From positions 1 through 38,485 of the forward strand of contig UBTA01000080.1 in the NCBI GenBank assembly GCA_900468065.1: a stretch of DNA of 38,485 bases. The letters run 5' to 3'. The notes beneath the pieces were generated by a model, which saw nothing but the letters and a program-made list of their open reading frames with translations, was not told the DNA's origin and did not search any database. The translations under genes were made by a program, and so were the position numbers. This document shows, in pieces, positions 1 to 7,543 of the stretch (positions are counted from its first letter, which is position 1; each line of letters opens with the position of its first letter). The stretch comes from Hyphomicrobiales bacterium (lineage in GTDB: Bacteria > Pseudomonadota > Alphaproteobacteria > Rhizobiales > Rhizobiaceae).

Positions 1-476
1 TCGTCGAACAGGAAGACCTTCGGCTGGCGCACGATGGCGCGGCCGATGGCGACACGCTGGCGCTGCCCCCCGGACAGCGCGCCGGGCTTTCGGTCGAGCA
101 CGGCGTCGAGTTTGAGGATCGAGGCCGCCTTGCGGACGCGACGGTCGATCTCGTCCTTGGGAATCTTTGCGAATTTCAGCCCGAACGCCATGTTCGTGTA
201 GACATCCATATGCGGATAGAGCGCATAGGATTGGAACACCATGGCAATCTGCCGTTCCGCAGGCGCAATGTGGTTGACCACTTGGCCGCCGATGCGGATG
301 TCGCCGCCGCTGATCTCCTCCAGCCCGGCGATCGCGCGCAGAAGGGTGGACTTGCCGCAACCGGACGGGCCGACGAAGACGACGAACTCGCCGTCCTCGA
401 TCGTGAGGTCTATCCCGTGCAGCACGGTGAACGCGCCGAACGCCTTGCGCACGTTTGTCAGGGACAGGTCAGCCAT
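1..476 (-). CDS. Carbohydrate ABC transporter ATP-binding protein, MalK/UgpC type (partial)
   Basis: ATPase subunit of a carbohydrate importer at the cytoplasmic face of the membrane. The first 158 codons are present and the gene runs off the left edge just as the Walker B strand (VFLFD) is reached. Visible are Walker [10 protein letters not shown], the Q-loop region [10 protein letters not shown] and the signature LSGGQRQR, all typical of the MalK/UgpC branch. The C-terminal TOBE region lies outside the window. The ATG is preceded by a GAGAG-type ribosome site, and the gene follows the MalG-type permease by about 30 bases, so it is the distal gene of that importer operon. The operon's upstream part is lost at 1616, so its promoter may be missing. 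The substrate cannot be told from this fragment. Confidence 0.93.
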   Translation of the reverse strand, partial: MADLSLTNVRKAFGAFTVLHGIDLTIEDGEFVVFVGPSGCGKSTLLRAIAGLEEISGGDIRIGGQVVNHIAPAERQIAMVFQSYALYPHMDVYTNMAFGLKFAKIPKDEIDRRVRKAASILKLDAVLDRKPGALSGGQRQRVAIGRAIVRQPKVFLFD

Positions 477-506
477 GGGTGTTTCTCTCTTTGGTGGCAG
501 GGTGCA

Positions 507-1328
507 TCATTTGACCGCTCCTGCAGTAAGGCCGGAGACGATGCGGCGCTGGAAGATCAGCACGAGGAGGATCAAGGGTACGGTAACGATGACGGAGGCC
601 GCCATGATCGTGCCGAACGGCAGTTCGAAACGGCTCGATCCGGAAATCAGCGCCAAGCCGACGGGAACGGTACGGACCGTATCGCTGAGCGTGAAGGTCA
701 GCGCGAAGAGGAATTCGTTCCACGACGCGATGAAGGCGAGAAGCCCGGTGCTGGCAAGCGCAGGCGCAAGCAGCGGGAAGTAGATCTGCCAGATCATCGC
801 CCAGGTCGAGCAGCCGTCCATGCGGGCGGCGTCCTCAAGCTCCGACGGAATCTGGCGGATGAAGCTGGTCATCACCCAGACCGTGAAAGGCAGGCTGAAG
901 ATCATGTAGGACAGAACAAGGCTGCCGAGGCTGTTGTAGAGCCCCAGCCAGCGGATCGTTCCGAACAGCCCGGACAGCACGACGATCTGCGGAAACATCG
1001 AGGCGCCGAGTATGCCGGCCAAGACGATACCGCGGCCGCGAAATTTCATCTTTCCAAGCGCATAGGCCGAGGTGATGGCGAAGACCAGCGACAACGTCAC
1101 CACGCTGACTGCGACGATGGCCGAGTTGAGGATGTTGCGCAGGAAGTTGCCGTTGCTGAGCAAGTCGCGATAGTTGGTAAGGTCGATTGCCGGAAAGAAA
1201 TCGACCGAAAATAGGGCGGCCCCGGATTTGAACGAGGAGACAATCGCCCAGTAGAACGGGAAGATCGTGTAGAAGACGACGACGATCTTCAGCAATGTCA
1301 GCGCGATGGTTTTGGCAAGGCGTTTCAT
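507..1328 (-). CDS. Carbohydrate ABC transporter permease, MalG type
   Basis: Inner-membrane permease of a CUT1-type sugar importer, about 273 residues, the usual length. It has about six hydrophobic segments and the EAA loop that docks the ATPase (EDAARMDGCS followed by PLLAP). I chose the ATG at 1328 because a GAGG ribosome site lies six bases upstream. In-frame starts at 1334 (ATG) and 1340 (GTG, overlapping the upstream stop as GTGA) are alternatives. It is translationally coupled to the upstream permease, which is now only a fragment. With no intact upstream permease, binding protein or promoter in view, this gene may be poorly expressed or non-functional, although its own reading frame is intact. 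Confidence 0.92.
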   Translation of the reverse strand: MKRLAKTIALTLLKIVVVFYTIFPFYWAIVSSFKSGAALFSVDFFPAIDLTNYRDLLSNGNFLRNILNSAIVAVSVVTLSLVFAITSAYALGKMKFRGRGIVLAGILGASMFPQIVVLSGLFGTIRWLGLYNSLGSLVLSYMIFSLPFTVWVMTSFIRQIPSELEDAARMDGCSTWAMIWQIYFPLLAPALASTGLLAFIASWNEFLFALTFTLSDTVRTVPVGLALISGSSRFELPFGTIMAASVIVTVPLILLVLIFQRRIVSGLTAGAVK

Positions 1329-1336
1329 GGGCATCC

Positions 1337-1615
1337 TCACTCGCTGATCAATCGGATCTTGGTGATCTGGACATAGACGGCCGCTACCAGCGAAATCATC
1401 AGGAAGACCAGCATCGCCACGGCCGAGCCGTAGCCGACATCCTGAAAATCGACCAGTTGCTGGCGTGCGTAGATCGAGATGGTCGCGGTTTCGCGGCTCT
1501 TGGAACTCAGCACATAGGCAAGGTCAAACATCCGCACCGCATCCAAAAGGCGAAAGAGGATGGCGACGGCAAGGGTCGGCCAGAGCAGCGGCAGGGTGAT
1601 GTAGAAGAATTGTGA
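1337..1615 (-). pseudogene. MalF-type sugar ABC permease, C-terminal fragment
   Basis: Only the last 90 or so residues of a MalF/UgpA-type permease remain. The fragment starts within the EAA-loop region (FFYITLPLLWPT) and runs through the last two membrane segments to its natural stop. MalF-type permeases are normally around 290-330 residues, so roughly two thirds is missing. Open reading continues upstream to an ATG at 1636, but those few codons (MCINCAT) are the antisense of the neighbouring oxidoreductase and not permease sequence. The break therefore falls at about 1605-1616. The fragment cannot form a working permease. See the junction feature at 1604-1622. Confidence 0.85.
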
Positions 1616-1622
1616 AGTGGCG
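1604..1622. other. Rearrangement junction joining two 5'-truncated genes
   Basis: Here the minus-strand MalF-type permease and the plus-strand Gfo/Idh/MocA oxidoreductase meet head to head with the 5' ends of both genes missing. Permease similarity runs up to about 1612, and oxidoreductase similarity begins at about 1617 (VAQLMH, which in relatives follows the Rossmann GxGxxG turn). No inverted repeat, target duplication or IS remnant is visible at the join. A single deletion that removed the start of both genes and everything between them (probably binding protein, promoters and perhaps a regulator) is the simplest explanation. An assembly join is the alternative. Confidence 0.75.
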
Positions 1623-2669
1623 CAGTTGATGCACATTCCGACGCTTCACAAATTGCAGCAGCAGTTCGAGCTATCAGCCGTCCATGATGTTTCGCCCGCG
1701 GTGCTGGCTGAGGTCGCCGATCACTGGAAGATTGCCAAGCGCTATGAGACGGCAGACGCACTGTTTGCTGATCCCGATATTGATGCTGTCCTGCTCCTCA
1801 GCCCCGACCAGCATCATGGCGAGCAGGCAAGAGCAGCGATCGCAGCCGGCAAACATGTCTTCATCGAAAAGCCGGCTTGCCTGACCCCTGCTGATCTTGA
1901 AACGCTGGTGGCAGCCGAAGCCGCATCCGACCGCGTCGTCATGGTCGGGTACATGCGCCGCTTTGCGCCGGCCTTCATGGCGGCCAAGCAGGAGCTCGCA
2001 AATTTCGGGCCGATTTCCTACGTCCGTGTCCGTGACGTGATCTGCGAGGGACCGTGGTTCTTCAACCAGACGGATAAGGTCGTGACACCGAAGGGTGATA
2101 TTCCGGCAAAGCTGATCGACGAGAGCCGGGCGCTGCGCAAGGAGATGATGGATGCGATGTGCGGGGCCGATGCACCGGCGATCGTCAAGCGCGGCTATGA
2201 AGTCATGACCGGCCTCTGCTCGCATTCGCTGTCGGCCATGCGCGATTTGCTGGGCGGTTCGCCCAAGCGGGTAATCGGCGCGCAGCTGTCGCAGAATGGC
2301 GAACAGCTGACCGCCATGTTCGATTATGGCAGCTTCACCGCCATCTATGAATGCCTGATCGATGATATTGCCCGCTTCGACGCCGGCATCGAGGTGCTGT
2401 CGAAAACCAAGCGCCTGCAGTTCCGTTACAACACACCGTATATGCGCAACCTGCCAATGACGCTGGAGGTGCAGGAAAGCACCGCCGACAGCAATCTGGT
2501 GCGCACGCTCGGCCCGTTCCATACCGACGCGTTCCAGATCGAACTCGAAGCCTTCCACGACACGATCGTCAACGGCGCGCCCAACCGCACGCCACCATCG
2601 GATTCGCGCGAGGACATCGAGCTGTTTTCGAAAATCCTCGCCATCGCAATGGCGACGCTGTCTGCGTAA
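1617..2669 (+). CDS. Gfo/Idh/MocA-family oxidoreductase, 5'-truncated
   Basis: NAD(P)-dependent sugar or polyol dehydrogenase family. The open frame of 350 codons begins with a GTG and keeps the EKP motif (FIEKPACLT, about residues 82-90) that carries the conserved lysine, followed by the alpha/beta C-terminal domain. What is missing is the first beta strand and the GxGxxG dinucleotide-binding turn, which in this family occupies roughly the first 12-15 residues. An in-frame stop at 1602-1604 prevents extension upstream. There is no convincing ribosome site and no promoter room, because the gene begins directly at the rearrangement junction. It is probably a remnant although the rest of the frame is intact. 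Such dehydrogenases often sit beside CUT1 sugar importers, consistent with the fragments to its left. Confidence 0.8.
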   Translation: MAQLMHIPTLHKLQQQFELSAVHDVSPAVLAEVADHWKIAKRYETADALFADPDIDAVLLLSPDQHHGEQARAAIAAGKHVFIEKPACLTPADLETLVAAEAASDRVVMVGYMRRFAPAFMAAKQELANFGPISYVRVRDVICEGPWFFNQTDKVVTPKGDIPAKLIDESRALRKEMMDAMCGADAPAIVKRGYEVMTGLCSHSLSAMRDLLGGSPKRVIGAQLSQNGEQLTAMFDYGSFTAIYECLIDDIARFDAGIEVLSKTKRLQFRYNTPYMRNLPMTLEVQESTADSNLVRTLGPFHTDAFQIELEAFHDTIVNGAPNRTPPSDSREDIELFSKILAIAMATLSA

Positions 2670-2680
2670 AATCGACGAAC

Positions 2681-2723
2681 TGCGGCCAACGGATGGGCAG
2701 ATCACTCCCCTCCGTTGGCCGCA
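2681..2723. terminator. Bidirectional terminator-like hairpin
   Basis: A perfect 13-base inverted repeat (TGCGGCCAACGGA and its complement) with a 17-base loop lies between two convergent genes, the oxidoreductase ending at 2669 and the LysR gene ending at 2765. It has no clear U-run. Its position and strength suggest termination from both sides. Confidence 0.7.
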
Positions 2724-2764
2724 CGTCAAACTTTTCGGTCCCCGCGCCATCCGGATCGACAGCG

Positions 2765-3670
2765 TCAAATTCGCTTCTGGCATTGCTGCCAGAATGCATT
2801 CAGCAAGGGCCTGGAGGATTTTCCGTGCCTGTATATCCGTATCTCCACTGTCAGATCCCACGAAGGATCGCTGGCCGCTGGCACCAGCGCGCCACTGGCC
2901 AACTCATCGACAATCAGGCTCTCCGGAAGCCAGGCGACGCCCCAACCGGACAGCGCCATCGCCTTCAGGCCGATGGAGATCGTGTTTTCGTGAAGAATGT
3001 TGCGCTCGAAGGGCGGCTTGCGGGCAAATAGGCGGGATAACGCGACGCCAAAGAAGGATAGATCCCCATAGCTCAGATAGGGCAGCGGCAGACGTTCGCT
3101 GATCGCGTGGTCAAGTGCATAACGCTGCTGGCCGGGGGCTGCGACGGGAATTACCTTTTCGGTGCCGAGAACGAGATAGGGAAAGCGTACCCTGTCGAGG
3201 AGAAAGGGAACAGAAGGATGAGCATAGGTCAAAAGGAAGTCTGCCTCGCCGTCGATCAGCGTAGAGATATTCTCCTCTATTCCGCCCTTGTCCGGGCTAA
3301 GGCGTGACCGGAAGCTCCCAAGCGTGCTGCGGATACCCGTTAGCCATTCGGGAAAGAATGTGACCGTCAGCGTATGCAGTGCGGAGAAGGTGATGGTCTG
3401 GTCCTGCAAGACCTTGGGCGGCTGTAACGCTGTTCTCGTACTGTAGAAATTGCGGATTGCATCCTCCGCTGCTGGCAAGAACGCCCGGCCCTCCCTGGTC
3501 AATTCCGCTGGAAATGAAGCGCGGCTGATCAGCGTTACGCCCAGCCACATCTCAAGCTGCTTGATGCGGCGGCTAAACGCCGACTGCGTGACATTGCGCT
3601 CTTCAGCTGCTCGCGAAAAGCTCAACGAATTGGCCAGTGCCACGAAATCCTCCAGCCATTTCAACTCCAT
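2765..3670 (-). CDS. LysR-family transcriptional regulator
   Basis: DNA-binding regulator of about 301 residues, the standard LysR length. The N-terminal winged helix-turn-helix is clear (residues about 1-60: FVALANSLSFSRAAEE, then QSAFSRRIKQLE), followed by a substrate-binding domain from about residue 90. It is divergent from the D-amino acid aminotransferase operon beginning at 3806. The shared 135-base gap holds a palindrome of LysR-box form, so it most likely controls that operon and its own gene. The inducer is probably an amino acid or amide handled by the operon; this is inference from context. Confidence 0.95.
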   Translation of the reverse strand: MELKWLEDFVALANSLSFSRAAEERNVTQSAFSRRIKQLEMWLGVTLISRASFPAELTREGRAFLPAAEDAIRNFYSTRTALQPPKVLQDQTITFSALHTLTVTFFPEWLTGIRSTLGSFRSRLSPDKGGIEENISTLIDGEADFLLTYAHPSVPFLLDRVRFPYLVLGTEKVIPVAAPGQQRYALDHAISERLPLPYLSYGDLSFFGVALSRLFARKPPFERNILHENTISIGLKAMALSGWGVAWLPESLIVDELASGALVPAASDPSWDLTVEIRIYRHGKSSRPLLNAFWQQCQKRI

Positions 3671-3700
3671 GACAGTCCTTCCGGGGCACTGAAAACGCGC

Positions 3701-3739
3701 TATGCAAAAAATGCATAATGTTTGAAAAACAATGCATTG
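3701..3739. promoter_or_regulatory. Candidate LysR binding sites in divergent promoter region
   Basis: 3701-3717 is a perfect inverted repeat, TATGCA-N5-TGCATA, containing a T-N11-A core (T3703, A3715) as in classical LysR boxes. A second perfect 10-base palindrome, CAATGCATTG, lies at 3730-3739. The shared AATGCAT elements (3710 and 3731) are 21 bases apart, two helical turns, which fits a LysR tetramer contacting a recognition and an activation site. The -10/-35 elements for the downstream operon are weak by eye, as expected for an activated promoter. Confidence 0.65.
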
Positions 3740-3805
3740 GCCATAGGGATTCTTTTTTCATAGCGTTCGCGGCATCCGAGTTCGTGCTCCCTTCGAGGTG
3801 AATGT

Positions 3806-4669
3806 TTGACTAGAACGATTTATGTAAACGGCCAGTATGTCGCGGAGAGCGAAGCCAAACTGTCCGTCTTCGACCGCGGCTTTCTGTTTGCCGACGGCAT
3901 CTACGAAGTCAGCGCTGTCATCGATGGACGCCTGATCGACAATGATCTTCATCTTGCCCGGCTGGAGCGCTCGCTCGGAGAAATATCCATTCCGATGCCG
4001 ATGACCAAGCCTGAGATTGTCGAGGTTCAGACCCAGCTGATGATCCGCAACGAATTGCGAGAGGGTGTCGTCTACCTGCAGGTGACACGCGGCACTGCCG
4101 AGCGCGATTTTGGTTTCCCGGCCGGTTTGAGGCCGACTTTTGTGGCCTTCACCCAGGAAAAAAACCTTCGCAATGCGCCGTCCGTTATAAACGGCGTTGC
4201 CGTCGATATCGTGCCGGACATCCGCTGGGGGCGCCGCGATATCAAGTCGACCATGCTGCTTGCCCAGGTGCTGGCCAAGTCATCCGCCAAGAGGAAGGGC
4301 TTTCACGAAGCATGGCTTGCCGAAGACGGCTACGTCACCGAGGGTGCCTCATCCACCGCGTTCATTCTCGACAAGAACAATGTGTTGATTACCCGTCCGA
4401 ATTCCCAATCGGTCCTTCCCGGATGCACGCGTCACGCGATATTGCAGATCGCCGAGGAACAGGGGCTGGGGATCGAGGAACGGCTATTTACCGTTGAGGA
4501 GGCGTTCGAGGCAAGGGAGGCCTTCTTGACGAGCGCATCGAGCCTCATCACCCCTGTCATCAGAATTTCAGATCGCACCATTGGCAACGGAAAACCGGGG
4601 CCTGTCACCACGCATCTGCAGACCCTCTATCTGGATCTCGCCCGGACCTCGTCCGAACCGGTCCTTTAG
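3806..4669 (+). CDS. dat: D-amino acid aminotransferase (class IV, PLP)
   Basis: Transfers the amino group between D-amino acids and 2-oxo acids using pyridoxal phosphate in the cytoplasm. The 287 residues align along their whole length with Bacillus-type D-alanine aminotransferase: FDRGFLFADGIYEV near the N-terminus, VTRGTAERDF at 93-102, the PLP lysine in RRDIKST (K147), and the VTEGASS and LPGCTR phosphate-binding turns. The start is TTG at 3806 with a GAGG site at 3795-3798. A nearby ATG at 3802 is out of frame and stops after three codons. The Arg of the substrate carboxylate trap is kept (R100), but the following His of Bacillus enzymes (H100 there) is Phe here (F102), so substrate preference may differ. 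It is the first gene of the operon. Confidence 0.9.
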   Translation: MTRTIYVNGQYVAESEAKLSVFDRGFLFADGIYEVSAVIDGRLIDNDLHLARLERSLGEISIPMPMTKPEIVEVQTQLMIRNELREGVVYLQVTRGTAERDFGFPAGLRPTFVAFTQEKNLRNAPSVINGVAVDIVPDIRWGRRDIKSTMLLAQVLAKSSAKRKGFHEAWLAEDGYVTEGASSTAFILDKNNVLITRPNSQSVLPGCTRHAILQIAEEQGLGIEERLFTVEEAFEAREAFLTSASSLITPVIRISDRTIGNGKPGPVTTHLQTLYLDLARTSSEPVL

Positions 4670-4710
4670 AACCTTTTCCACTCAGCAAAAAACAACGAAA
4701 GAAGGGAACT

Positions 4711-5571
4711 ATGAAGAACAATTTGCTTTCGAAAACCGCCCGGCAGGCACTGCTCGCCACGGCTTTGACATTTTCTGCCGCCGGTAGCGCGATGGCCACC
4801 GAAGGATATGGTGATTGCCCTCTGAGCGGCGAAAGGGGCAGTGCCAGCATCACGCCCGCTGTGGCCGGACAGTTTACGGTGATCATCAATCTGCCGGCCG
4901 TTGGACAGTTCAACGGCGATACGCCGGAGACCATCAAGGACGGCTACGAATTCTGCATGGCCGTCAACATCGCTCATCGTCTCGGCCTGGAAAAGGTCAA
5001 GCTAGTCAACGCCTCCTTCGATTCGATCGTTGCAGGTCAGAACAAGGATTTCGATATCGCCCTGGCGCTGATCTCCGTCACTGAACCGCGCAAGAAGGTC
5101 GTCGATTTCTCGGTACCTTACGCCCATTCCGATTACGGGGTTGCGGTGAAAAAAGGCGTGGAGATGACGGGCAACAGCGTCAAGACCGGTAGCCTGGGCG
5201 TTCAGGCTGGAACGATCATGGTTCCCTTCGCGCAGGAAACCCTGAAGGTTGATGAACTCGCCGTTTTCGATGATACAGCTTCGATGTTCACTGCTGTTGC
5301 AGCCGGCAAGGTCGATGCGGTGATGACCGAACTCGGGATCGTGCTCGGACAGGTCGCCAATGCGGGCGGCAAACTCGCTGTTGTCGGCAAGTATACGACG
5401 AACGGCGAAACCGCCGGCATCTACCCGAAGGGTTCGGCCAATGGCCCGGCGATCGACAAGATCATCAAGGACCTACAGGCCGACGGTACGATGAAGAAAC
5501 TGGAAGCGGCCTATCTCCTTCCGTCTTGGGGCGGTGTCTCGCCGGACGACGTTCCGGAATGGAAACCGTAA
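4711..5571 (+). CDS. Polar amino acid ABC transporter substrate-binding protein (family 3)
   Basis: Periplasmic binding protein of 286 residues with a Sec signal peptide (cleavage likely after AMA, about residue 30) and the two-lobe family 3 fold. Recognisable elements are DGYEFCMAVNIAHRLG, the FDIALALISVTEPRKK strand/turn, and VDFSVPYAHSDYGV before the hinge. A good ribosome site (GAAGGG) precedes the ATG. It follows the aminotransferase by about 40 bases and precedes the matching permease and ATPase. It probably captures an amino acid or small peptide-like compound; given its neighbours a D-amino acid is plausible but not shown by the sequence. Confidence 0.93.
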   Translation: MKNNLLSKTARQALLATALTFSAAGSAMATEGYGDCPLSGERGSASITPAVAGQFTVIINLPAVGQFNGDTPETIKDGYEFCMAVNIAHRLGLEKVKLVNASFDSIVAGQNKDFDIALALISVTEPRKKVVDFSVPYAHSDYGVAVKKGVEMTGNSVKTGSLGVQAGTIMVPFAQETLKVDELAVFDDTASMFTAVAAGKVDAVMTELGIVLGQVANAGGKLAVVGKYTTNGETAGIYPKGSANGPAIDKIIKDLQADGTMKKLEAAYLLPSWGGVSPDDVPEWKP

Positions 5572-5589
5572 GCGAAGGAAACTGCGCCA

Positions 5590-6699
5590 ATGCTCACCTC
5601 GGCTCTCGAAGCCAAAGAAAGGCGCGCCAGCGATTGGCGCGCCCGTAACAAGGTCCGGACCCGTACCGGACGCTCTTTGGCGGCATTTGCAATCACGTCA
5701 CTGACGTTGCTTGCAACAGCCTACACGCTCTTTCATATTTCGACATTCGTGATCAGCCAGGGCTGGCTTGCTGCCCCGACGCTCGCCATCGCTGCCGTCT
5801 GCGCATGTCTACCGGCCGGGGTTCTTGCGATAGCCATCCGGGCCTTGGCATTGTCCAGGCAGGCGGGCAAAACCACGGACACCTACATAGGCCGGGAGCT
5901 CGGGGCGAAGGCATCGGATGCCTCTTGGAACGCCATCTCCTATTCGGTCGCGCTTTTGATCCTGTGCGCGATCGCATGGTTCATGGTCGTCAACGACGCG
6001 GCCGTCAGCCGGACATTCTTCGATCTTGGTCTTATCGCCCGATCGGCTACCACAATCCTGAAAGCCTTCGGTACCAACATCTTCATTTTCCTGGTGTCGG
6101 CGGTTCTCATCCTGGTCTGGGCATTGGTCATCGCCATTGCCCGCACCCTGCCTGGAGAAGCAGGGCGGCCCATCCGTACATTGGCGATCATTTACAGCGA
6201 CCTGTTTCGCGGCTTGCCGGCCATCATTACGATCTACCTGATCGGTTTCGGCCTGCCTCTTACGGATCTTCCCTTCCTGAGAGACCTCTCGTCCAACGCC
6301 TACGCTATCATCGCCCTGACACTGACCTATGGTGCTTATACGTCGGAGGTTTACCGGGCAGGCATCGAGAGCGTGCATCCGAGCCAGATCGCCGCTGCCC
6401 GCTCGCTTGGCCTGTCCTACGTAAAGACCATGCGCCACGTTGTCATTCCCCAGGCCGTACGCGGCATTATTCCGCCGCTGATGAACAATTGCATTAGTCT
6501 TCAAAAGGACACGGCTCTTGTGGCCATCATTGGCACGATCGATGCTTTTAACCAGTCGAAGATCGTTGCCAGCAACAACTTCAACCTGTCGGCCGTTACC
6601 ACCGTCGCCATCCTGTTCGTCATCATCACGATCCCGCAAGCCCGGTTTGTCGACCGGCTGATTGCCCGGGACCGCAAGAAAATGCGCTCGGGCCCGTAA
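5590..6699 (+). CDS. Polar amino acid ABC transporter permease (HisM/GlnP type) with N-terminal extension
   Basis: Membrane permease of an amino acid importer. The conserved permease core occupies about residues 155-360 and carries the EAA loop (AARSLGLSYV with VVIPQAVRG, about 268-293). At 369 residues it is about 140 longer than usual. The extra N-terminal part holds about three additional hydrophobic segments (about 30-52, 60-88 and 115-134) separated by a polar loop. Only one permease gene is present, so the transporter is presumably a homodimer in the membrane. It lies between the binding protein and the ATPase of the same system. Confidence 0.92.
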   Translation: MLTSALEAKERRASDWRARNKVRTRTGRSLAAFAITSLTLLATAYTLFHISTFVISQGWLAAPTLAIAAVCACLPAGVLAIAIRALALSRQAGKTTDTYIGRELGAKASDASWNAISYSVALLILCAIAWFMVVNDAAVSRTFFDLGLIARSATTILKAFGTNIFIFLVSAVLILVWALVIAIARTLPGEAGRPIRTLAIIYSDLFRGLPAIITIYLIGFGLPLTDLPFLRDLSSNAYAIIALTLTYGAYTSEVYRAGIESVHPSQIAAARSLGLSYVKTMRHVVIPQAVRGIIPPLMNNCISLQKDTALVAIIGTIDAFNQSKIVASNNFNLSAVTTVAILFVIITIPQARFVDRLIARDRKKMRSGP

Positions 6700-6723
6700 G
6701 TTTGAACATGATGGATTTTTAAG

Positions 6724-7467
6724 ATGGCATTGGTCGAAATCGATAAGGCATATAAGCGCTATGGCAGCGTGGACGTTCTCTCCGGCATCTCCGTCGACAT
6801 CGAGGAACATCAGGTCGTCTGCCTGATCGGCCCTTCGGGTTGCGGAAAATCGACGCTGCTGCGTTGCATCAATCAACTGGAAACGATCGATGCCGGCGAA
6901 ATTCGCCTGCACGGGGACAGAGTGACGGGGCCTGGGGTCGATCTCGATCTGCTTCGACGGGAAATCGGCATCGTGTTCCAGAGCTACAATCTCTTTCCTC
7001 ATATGAGCGTGATCGAGAATATTACGCTGGCGCCGCTCAAGGTCCTCGGCATGCCGCGCAAGCAGGCTTTGGAAAAAGGCGGGATGCTGCTTGCGCGCAT
7101 CGGCCTGGATCACAAGGCAGACGAGTACCCGGACCGGCTGTCCGGCGGCCAGCAGCAGCGTGTCGCAATCGTGCGGGCATTGATGATGGATCCGACGCTC
7201 CTGTTGCTCGACGAAATCACGTCGGCGCTTGATCCCGAACTGGTTTCCGAGGTTCTGGACATCGTGCGCGATCTGGCGAAAAAGGGCATGACCATGGTGC
7301 TTGCCACCCACGAGATGGGCTTTGCCCGCGAGGTCGCCGACAAGGTCTGCTTCTTGCAGGGTGGCGTGGTCTATGAGGAAGGTCCTCCGTCGATGATGTT
7401 TGGAAATCCGCAGGGTGAGCGCACGCAGGCTTTTCTCAAGCGCATCATCGAAGCCGGGCGCCTTTAA
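6724..7467 (+). CDS. Polar amino acid ABC transporter ATP-binding protein
   Basis: ATPase subunit of 247 residues, normal for the GlnQ/HisP group. Walker A is GPSGCGKST (36-44), the Q-loop is at FQSYNLFPHM, the signature is LSGGQQQR (139-146), Walker B is LLLLDEI (159-165) and the switch His lies in ATHEMG. It energises the permease encoded 24 bases upstream. No regulatory C-terminal domain is present. Confidence 0.95.
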   Translation: MALVEIDKAYKRYGSVDVLSGISVDIEEHQVVCLIGPSGCGKSTLLRCINQLETIDAGEIRLHGDRVTGPGVDLDLLRREIGIVFQSYNLFPHMSVIENITLAPLKVLGMPRKQALEKGGMLLARIGLDHKADEYPDRLSGGQQQRVAIVRALMMDPTLLLLDEITSALDPELVSEVLDIVRDLAKKGMTMVLATHEMGFAREVADKVCFLQGGVVYEEGPPSMMFGNPQGERTQAFLKRIIEAGRL

Positions 7468-7543
7468 CCCAGTTGATGGCCAAATCGCGGCCTCCGCTGG
7501 GGCGGATGCCGTATGAGACACGAACTTGATTGGGATGACAGAG

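Noticed and set aside
1674..2861. Minus-strand open frame of 395 codons across the oxidoreductase
   Set aside because: Antisense of a recognisable Gfo/Idh/MocA protein; no family motif and no ribosome site.
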